From a virus, in IMG/VR virus record IMGVR_UViG_3300000553_000143, positions 9,625 to 35,537 of that record: DNA of 25,913 nt; one strand, given 5' to 3'. Both the position numbers and the translations under genes were made by a program. Below the pieces are notes generated by a model. It was given only the letters and a program-made list of their open reading frames with translations, ran no database searches and was not told the DNA's origin. Shown piece after piece: positions 22,489 through 25,913 of this stretch. Positions within the stretch are counted from its first letter, which is position 1; each line of letters begins with the position of its first letter.

Positions 22489-22868
22489 AATGCTATGTTG
22501 TTTTTGGTTGTATTTTCAGCCTGTTCTTTGAGTAGTTTTTCAGCATTTTTTTCGAGCGATTTTATTACGGCATCATAAAACACCTTTGGATTTGATCCCT
22601 CTATGGATTCGCCAGTGCAGTATGTTCTATACCTTACATATGACTGATTATAAACACTGATTTCAATGGAGTAGGAGGATTTCATTAGTCCTTTATCTTC
22701 AATCTTCAAGGCGATACTCCTCCATAAATCTTGTATTGTAGAAGGGGTTGACTTTTCCTCTTTTTCCAACATCGAGTAAAGCATATGGTAGCCTTGCCCT
22801 TCAGTTGTGTCGCCAAACTCTTTTGCAAGCGACTTGCACAAATTTTTGATTTTGAATAGATTGCTCAT
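22485..22868 (-). CDS. Small unknown protein
   Basis: A 127-aa protein, helical N-terminal half (FKIKNLCKSLAKEFGDTTEG), beta middle (YSIEISVYNQSYVRYRTYC) and lysine-rich helical end. AT-rich relative to the replication genes, like its overlapping neighbour, so the pair may be a recently acquired accessory unit. Upstream lies a structured 167-bp leader with several hairpins. Confidence 0.5.
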   Translation of the reverse strand: MSNLFKIKNLCKSLAKEFGDTTEGQGYHMLYSMLEKEEKSTPSTIQDLWRSIALKIEDKGLMKSSYSIEISVYNQSYVRYRTYCTGESIEGSNPKVFYDAVIKSLEKNAEKLLKEQAENTTKNNIAL

Positions 22869-23035
22869 TTTCCTTTTTTTGAGTGGTTAATAATTTTGAC
22901 TTTTCCGGCCTCCGGGGCAGCGTTTGCTAACCACGCTGCCCCTTTGTACCGTATCCCCACCGCCGCAGGGATGTTTTGCTAAAACATGGAACATTAAAAG
23001 AACGCGGGCCTTACCCAGCCAGTTGGGCAATATCG
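22869..23035 (-). promoter_or_regulatory. Structured leader with three hairpins
   Basis: Between two genes lie GGGGCAGCG/CGCTGCCCC (22914-22942, 9-bp stem, 11-nt loop), ATCCC/GGGAT (about 22953-22972) and ATGTTTT-GCT-AAAACAT (22971-22987), all in a row. None has a T-run on the minus strand. This could be an RNA-processing or attenuator leader for the 127-aa gene. Confidence 0.4.
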
Positions 23036-23287
23036 TCAAGCCTTTTTGGCCATTTCCTGAAGTATTTTCTTGAATTTTTTGAGGGCTTTCCTCCCTGTAG
23101 GTTGGTTGAGCACAAGTATGTACCCGTCGCCTTCATGTTCGAGCATAATCGAGTACCTATTTTCTCTGAAAAGTTCCCCCTGGCGTTCCTCAATTTGTGT
23201 TTTTAAATCTTGGGGACCATATGTCAGGTACTTGCTAGCGTTGTCGAACATTATACCTGCCTCTGTCGCAAATTTCGATTTTTTCAT
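23036..23287 (-). CDS. Small unknown protein next to the tRNA-like genes
   Basis: An 83-aa basic protein (MKKSKFATEAGIMFDNASKY) with a beta hairpin (RYSIMLEHEGDGYILVLNQP) and a very lysine-rich helical C-terminus (KKFKKILQEMAKKA). The positive tail would suit nucleic-acid binding. It lies downstream of the tRNA-like genes on the same strand, 41 bp after a perfect GC-rich hairpin at 23328-23353. Function unknown. Confidence 0.5.
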   Translation of the reverse strand: MKKSKFATEAGIMFDNASKYLTYGPQDLKTQIEERQGELFRENRYSIMLEHEGDGYILVLNQPTGRKALKKFKKILQEMAKKA

Positions 23288-23327
23288 TTTCTGTTCGTAT
23301 TAAATCCAATAATCGTGTCCTGCTCTT

Positions 23328-23353
23328 CCCCTGCGGTCCAGTTGCCGCAGGGG
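23328..23353. promoter_or_regulatory. GC-rich perfect hairpin between tRNA-like gene and 83-aa gene
   Basis: CCCCTGCGG, 8-nt loop, exact complement. No T-run on the minus strand. Possibly a processing signal or 5' stabiliser for the 83-aa gene mRNA. Confidence 0.45.
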
Positions 23354-23436
23354 TGTTGTTGCCGATATTCTTCCGCTTAGCTTTTGGTTGGGCCTGATAC
23401 GACCGGAAGCAGTCAAATGCTTGTTAAAAAAACCAG

Positions 23437-23581
23437 TGGGGAGGGCAGGAATCGAACCTGCGTTCATGCCTGAACCTGGTAGAGCGGGAAACCTAAAACA
23501 CGGTATTTGGTTCCCCTATCGCACTACTTGCCGCTGCTTCGTGCTATCTCCCATAGCGTCTGCCAACTGCGCCACCTCCCC
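23437..23581 (-). tRNA. Aberrant class-II tRNA-like gene (145 nt)
   Basis: Ends and elbow look like a leucine-type tRNA: acceptor GGGGAGG (23575-23581) pairs perfectly with CCTCCCC; the D arm GCGCAGTTGGCAGACGC is canonical for Leu; a 5-bp variable arm (GTTCA-GGCA-TGAAC, 23462-23475) and a T arm GCAGG-TTCGATT-CCTGC follow, with discriminator A and no encoded CCA. But the space where a 17-nt anticodon arm should be (23476-23555) holds about 80 nt, itself foldable: GCAC/GTGC, then GGGGAACC/GGTTTCCC around a 15-nt loop, enclosed by an imperfect TGGGAGA/TCTACCA stem. No standard anticodon loop can be drawn. It is an intron-like insertion, a decayed tRNA or a purpose-built tRNA mimic. Amino acid not assignable with confidence. 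Confidence 0.55.
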
Positions 23582-23764
23582 AAATTTGCCTGTCTTTCCA
23601 GGCTGTCATAAGCATTTTGCCGTTTAGCGAACTTTACTCCCGTCTGTCATGTCATATCGCTATCCTTTCCATGATGTCACAGGTCAAATAACTTTTCCTG
23701 TCAGTGTCGCATAAGCCATTACCTAAGTTTACATGTGGACCGAAGTCCTTCTTTTAGTGGGTTG
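23582..23764. other. Spacer between the two tRNA-like genes
   Basis: 183 bp without a supportable gene; only very short frames. A small GCCTG/CAGGC hairpin (23588-23603) sits just before the tRNA-like gene on the minus strand. No third tRNA T-arm pattern is present. Confidence 0.5.
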
Positions 23765-23852
23765 AGCCTGGTACGGGAATCGGACCCGCTACCTTACACC
23801 AATCAGGGGAAACAACCCTGCGGCGGCTGCTCTGCCATTGAGCTAACCAGGC
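23765..23852 (-). tRNA. Aberrant tRNA-like gene (88 nt)
   Basis: Acceptor GCCTGGT/ACCAGGC is a perfect 7-bp pair; D arm GCTC-AATGGCA-GAGC and T arm GCGGG-TCCGATT-CCCGT are canonical; discriminator T, no encoded CCA. The centre is 39 nt instead of about 23. It contains a clean 5-bp stem with a 7-nt loop (CAGGG-TTGTTTC-CCCTG, 23804-23820), which would read GTT (Asn) but lacks the purine after the anticodon and lies 8 nt too far from the D arm. The stem can be lengthened by CGCCG/TGGTG to about 10 bp with a 2-nt bulge. So the fold is tRNA-like with an overlong anticodon arm. It overlaps the stop of the SEC-C gene by about 8-10 bp. Confidence 0.6.
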
Positions 23853-24031
23853 GGTTTTGCTTTAATCCGTTCAGGCCCTGCATGGAAAAACTTTGTGCTG
23901 CACCCGCAGCAATTCTTAGCTTTCTTACTGCTCCCACATTTGCAAGGTGAGTTCCTTCCAACCTTTATCGACACGATTGCAGATCCGTTGCCCGCTATCA
24001 TAGTGGCCATACGCCTTGTTTTATTTGCCAT
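23843..24031 (-). CDS. SEC-C motif mini-protein
   Basis: A 62-aa protein from the ATG at 24031 (MANKTRRMATMIAGNG; a TTG start at 24073 is unlikely). Residues about 23-43 (KVGRNSPCKCGSSKKAKNCC) are a textbook SEC-C zinc motif, as found at the end of SecA, where it binds zinc and the chaperone SecB or ribosomes. Here it stands almost alone with a short basic tail. It overlaps the upstream gene by 11 bp and its stop lies inside the 5' end of the 88-nt tRNA-like gene. Confidence 0.7.
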   Translation of the reverse strand: MANKTRRMATMIAGNGSAIVSIKVGRNSPCKCGSSKKAKNCCGCSTKFFHAGPERIKAKPPG

Positions 24032-24263
24032 GGTGTGTGAATTGATAATGTTTATGCCCAAGTTCTTGCCCAATCCTGCCTTCCAGTTGCTGTTTTAAGT
24101 TCCGTTTCCGGTTTAGCAACGATTTCGATTTCATCAAAACCAACAAATCGTCTATCAGTGTAAGTTCAGCCAACATATCCATATTTGTTTTAATGTCTTC
24201 AGAAGTTTTAAGAACCTTTACCCATGTGGGTAATTCCCTTATTGATATCTGGTTAAAAGCCAT
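24021..24263 (-). CDS. Small helical unknown protein
   Basis: An 80-aa protein (MAFNQISIRELPTWVKVLKT), helical, with a leucine-rich middle (DMLAELTLIDDLLVLMKSKS) that may form coiled coil and a basic end. Overlaps the lipoprotein gene (11 bp) and the SEC-C gene (11 bp), so it is translated in one operon with them. No known domain. Confidence 0.55.
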   Translation of the reverse strand: MAFNQISIRELPTWVKVLKTSEDIKTNMDMLAELTLIDDLLVLMKSKSLLNRKRNLKQQLEGRIGQELGHKHYQFTHHGK

Positions 24264-24432
24264 AACGTTTGTTTTTTGGATACCTGTTTTTATAATGCCT
24301 TGGGTATTTCACAACGTGTTTTGGGATATGCCTCTGCACATGTTTGTTTGGCCCCGGGTTGAACCTTGCCCCGTGGTACTGTATCCGGCACGATGCAAAA
24401 ATGAAAAGGGTGATGATCAGTAAGTATTTCAT
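24253..24432 (-). CDS. 59-aa lipoprotein
   Basis: A short gene below usual size cut-offs: ATG at 24432, TAA at 24253-24255. The product begins MKYLLIITLFIFASC, a compact signal peptide with lipobox FASC and lipidation at Cys15, followed by a 44-aa basic, tyrosine/histidine/lysine-rich mature part (HIPKHVVKYPRHYKNRYPKN). It would be anchored in the inner or outer membrane, facing the periplasm. It starts 12 bp after the LuxR-type gene and overlaps the next gene by 11 bp. Small phage lipoproteins made from the immunity region often block superinfection (as with T5 Llp or phi80 Cor); that role here is inference. Confidence 0.7.
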   Translation of the reverse strand: MKYLLIITLFIFASCRIQYHGARFNPGPNKHVQRHIPKHVVKYPRHYKNRYPKNKRYGF

Positions 24433-24444
24433 AGTATAAATAGG

Positions 24445-24972
24445 TTAAATAACTCCGTTCCTTTGTCCCCAAAGTGCAACTTCCACCTTGTTGTTTAGGT
24501 GCAGTTTCTCATGTATCCTTTCCATGTAAGTATGCAAGGTCGGCAGTGCAATGTCCAACAGGTTGCAAATTTCTTTGTCCTGTAGCCCTTCCGCAATCAG
24601 CCTTGTAATATGGTATTCCCTTTTCGTCAACCCTTCAGGTATCAGGCACACCGTCCCATAGCCAACGCAGTTTCCTATCTTTTGGCAATTCGGTGCGTCT
24701 GGGTGGGTTGTTTCCCCGTTTAGGTCGGCAGTTTGGTTAAGGCTTCCAAACCTGCAACCAACAAATTTCAGTTCCTGCGCCTCTTTGTCTGGGCATCCCA
24801 TCCTGGTAAGCAAATCAACGATACCTTTCCCATGCTCCATTTCCGTGCGGAAAATAGCTCTGGTCCCGTCTGGTAAGTCGGCATAGTTATATTTCCGGCC
24901 ATCAACCAGAACTCTTACGTCGCCACCATAGCGGTAAATATTGAATCCAGTTTCAATGCCAGCAGGTATCAT
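24445..24972 (-). CDS. LuxR/GerE-type transcription regulator
   Basis: A 175-aa protein. Residues about 113-172 are a LuxR-type helix-turn-helix: LTKREYHITRLIAEGLQDKE, then ICNLLDIALPTLHTYMERIH and EKLHLNNKVEVALWG. The N-terminal part has no response-regulator receiver; instead cysteines in GCRFG and NCQKIGNCVGYGTVC could bind a metal. It lies 4 bp after the Cro-like gene, so both are made from the same minus-strand promoter. A phage-encoded LuxR-type factor right after Cro would be a good early activator. The HTH is firm; the ligand is not known. Confidence 0.8.
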   Translation of the reverse strand: MIPAGIETGFNIYRYGGDVRVLVDGRKYNYADLPDGTRAIFRTEMEHGKGIVDLLTRMGCPDKEAQELKFVGCRFGSLNQTADLNGETTHPDAPNCQKIGNCVGYGTVCLIPEGLTKREYHITRLIAEGLQDKEICNLLDIALPTLHTYMERIHEKLHLNNKVEVALWGQRNGVI

Positions 24973-24976
24973 GTCG

Positions 24977-25189
24977 TTATAAATTATTGATTTCCATTTG
25001 CAATCTGGATAATTCTTCCTTATGCTGCTTCGCTAAATCAATTGCAGCTCGAATCACTTTAAGATTCTGTCTTTCTCCAGCTAAAACTTTATCGATTGTC
25101 ACAACACTAAGTTCTGTTGCAGTTGATAAAGATTCCCTGTATCCCACCGGCAGATTTTCCTTTATCTTATCTAATTCTTCTTTTGTCAT
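24977..25189 (-). CDS. Cro-like HTH protein
   Basis: A 70-aa protein from the ATG at 25189 (MTKEELDKIKENLPVGYRES). A longer frame would run through the operator region and is unlikely. The HTH lies in LSTATELSVVTIDKVLAGER followed by a basic helix (NLKVIRAAIDLAKQHKEELS). Divergent from the repressor-like gene across an AT-rich operator region, first gene of the leftward early operon, so it plays the Cro part of the lysis/lysogeny switch. Confidence 0.75.
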   Translation of the reverse strand: MTKEELDKIKENLPVGYRESLSTATELSVVTIDKVLAGERQNLKVIRAAIDLAKQHKEELSRLQMEINNL

Positions 25190-25322
25190 TATTTTAAAGT
25201 ATTGTCTAAGTATTTTAATTGTATTATTATTGTATTGAAATAGTATTGCAATTATAATACATAAATGTATTATAAACAATACACATATGTATTATTTTTT
25301 AATTTATAACGATTATAAAATA
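25190..25322. promoter_or_regulatory. Divergent promoter/operator region of the switch
   Basis: 133 bp, very AT-rich, between two divergent HTH genes. It holds a perfect palindrome at 25252-25275 (TTATAATACAT, two bases, exact complement), an imperfect one at 25278-25293 (AATACA-CATA-TGTATT), and more GTATTG units at about 25211, 25231 and 25243. The repeated AATAC/GTATT word is a probable half-site for the repressor and Cro. A possible rightward promoter is TTG (25247) with TATTATAA 19 bases on, which overlaps the palindrome, so a bound repressor would also block its own gene. Confidence 0.7.
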
Positions 25323-25709
25323 ATGAATGGAAATGGTATAAATCAACGATTTATAAAATTCGTTGAAATAAATAAACTGAAAAAAAAAGATATTGCTGCT
25401 CTTTTAGGGGTTTCAGATACTCGTTTTAAGCAATGGGAAGATAATGATCGGAAACTTTCTGCCGATTTGATACAAATTATTTGTACGCAATTTCCGGCAT
25501 TAAATGTACGTTGGCTTATAACCGGAGAAGGCGAAATGATGGGATCGGAAGTCGCTGACTGGATTGCTCAGGATCAGCCGCAGCCAGGTTCAAAAGGGTG
25601 TGCAGCATGTGAGGCAAAGGACCTGCATATCCGTGATCTTCAAAATCAGGTTACGTTGTTGAACTCTATATTATATAGTGAGCATCAAAAAAATGGGGCA
25701 GCCAGCTGA
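25323..25709 (+). CDS. XRE-family phage repressor
   Basis: The only accepted plus-strand gene. Start at the ATG at 25323 (MNGNGINQRFIKFVEINKLK; an ATG at 25287 lies inside an operator repeat and is unlikely), giving 128 aa. HTH at residues about 18-55 (KKKDIAALLGVSDTRFKQWE, then DNDRKLSADLI), then VRWLITGEGEM, a segment typical of Bacteroidetes phage HTH proteins. The end (LHIRDLQNQVTLLNSILYSE) is a leucine-zipper-like dimerisation helix; there is no LexA/CI-type peptidase domain, so release from lysogeny would not be by RecA self-cleavage. Divergent from the Cro-like gene; probably binds the palindromes between them. Confidence 0.8.
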   Translation: MNGNGINQRFIKFVEINKLKKKDIAALLGVSDTRFKQWEDNDRKLSADLIQIICTQFPALNVRWLITGEGEMMGSEVADWIAQDQPQPGSKGCAACEAKDLHIRDLQNQVTLLNSILYSEHQKNGAAS

Positions 25710-25913
25710 GAATTGTGCATAAGCGAGAATTTTGAACCTAAGTCCAATAACCACCCAAACATAAAAAAATATTGATATAACAATATGTAAAAACATTATT
25801 GTGCCATAACACGATATTTTTCAGCAATTGCTGTAAAAAAGTTCTTTAAAAAAATTGTAAATAACTGATTAATAGGCTGGTATAATAATAATAGTAAGCT
25901 GCGGTGAGGCTAC
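25710..25913. other. AT-rich right end without a gene
   Basis: 204 bp with no credible gene. It contains ATATTG-ATATAA-CAATAT (near 25769-25786), which may end the repressor transcript, and a 12-bp palindrome CAGCAATTGCTG at 25822-25833. The last 50 bases (TATAATAATAATAG) could be a leader for a plus-strand gene outside the window. Confidence 0.4.

Noticed and set aside
23476-23555. Group I intron in the tRNA-like gene
   Set aside because: About 80 nt is far too short for a group I intron and no core elements (P3-P8) can be drawn.
24290-24472. 60-codon minus-strand frame between the LuxR-type and 80-aa genes
   Set aside because: The neighbouring frame at 24253-24432 encodes a clear lipoprotein signal and fits the operon better.
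1-25913. CRISPR array, insertion sequence or toxin-antitoxin pair
   Set aside because: No spaced identical repeats of CRISPR size, no transposase motif and no recognisable toxin-antitoxin pair were seen; the 10-bp iterons are too short and contiguous to be CRISPR.

Overview
This window is a block of a temperate tailed phage (prophage or phage contig) of a Bacteroidetes-type host. The host assignment rests on three things: the protein families look like Bacteroidetes phage families; starts have AT-rich leaders and no clear Shine-Dalgarno sequences; and one good Bacteroidetes-type promoter is visible (TTG, 18 bases, TACATTTG, at 11291-11320). Every gene I accept is on the minus strand except the repressor-like gene at 25323-25709, so most of the window reads from right to left, early genes to late genes. 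I cannot see an integrase, portal or tail genes; they would lie outside the window.

Right end, 24.2-25.9 kb (switch region): a plus-strand XRE repressor faces a Cro-like gene across an AT-rich operator region with a perfect 24-bp palindrome. A LuxR-type regulator, a 59-aa lipoprotein, a small helical protein and a SEC-C mini-protein follow. 22.9-23.9 kb (RNA region): two tRNA-like genes have good acceptor, D and T arms but an oversized, abnormal centre (145 and 88 nt), and several strong hairpins flank them. 18.1-22.9 kb (early and DNA metabolism): small accessory and membrane proteins, a C5-cytosine methyltransferase with a six-unit internal repeat, an SSB-like protein ending DDLPF, and an ASCH-like protein. 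14.4-18.1 kb: two small proteins and a 1073-aa primase-helicase that also ends in DLPF. 13.94-14.38 kb: a non-coding AT-rich stretch with twelve 9/10-bp iterons, the best candidate for a replication origin.

10.6-13.9 kb: a run of small unknown genes plus a broken XRE-type gene that carries an in-frame TAA. 6.7-10.6 kb (head module): a structural protein, a fused S49 protease and scaffold, the major capsid protein and two more head or connector candidates, divided by strong terminators. 0.5-6.6 kb: a three-domain glycosyltransferase with a Stealth-like C-terminus, an unknown protein, a PLD-like nuclease, two small-terminase candidates and the large terminase, all overlapping as one operon. 1-475: non-coding, with four inverted repeats.

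The points most worth a second look are the two aberrant tRNA-like genes, a short palindromic repeat that sits in the same reading frame in three unrelated phage genes (encoding TSTPLS-type peptides) and once between genes, the glycosyltransferase inside the packaging operon, the iteron region, and the paired DLPF tails on primase and SSB.
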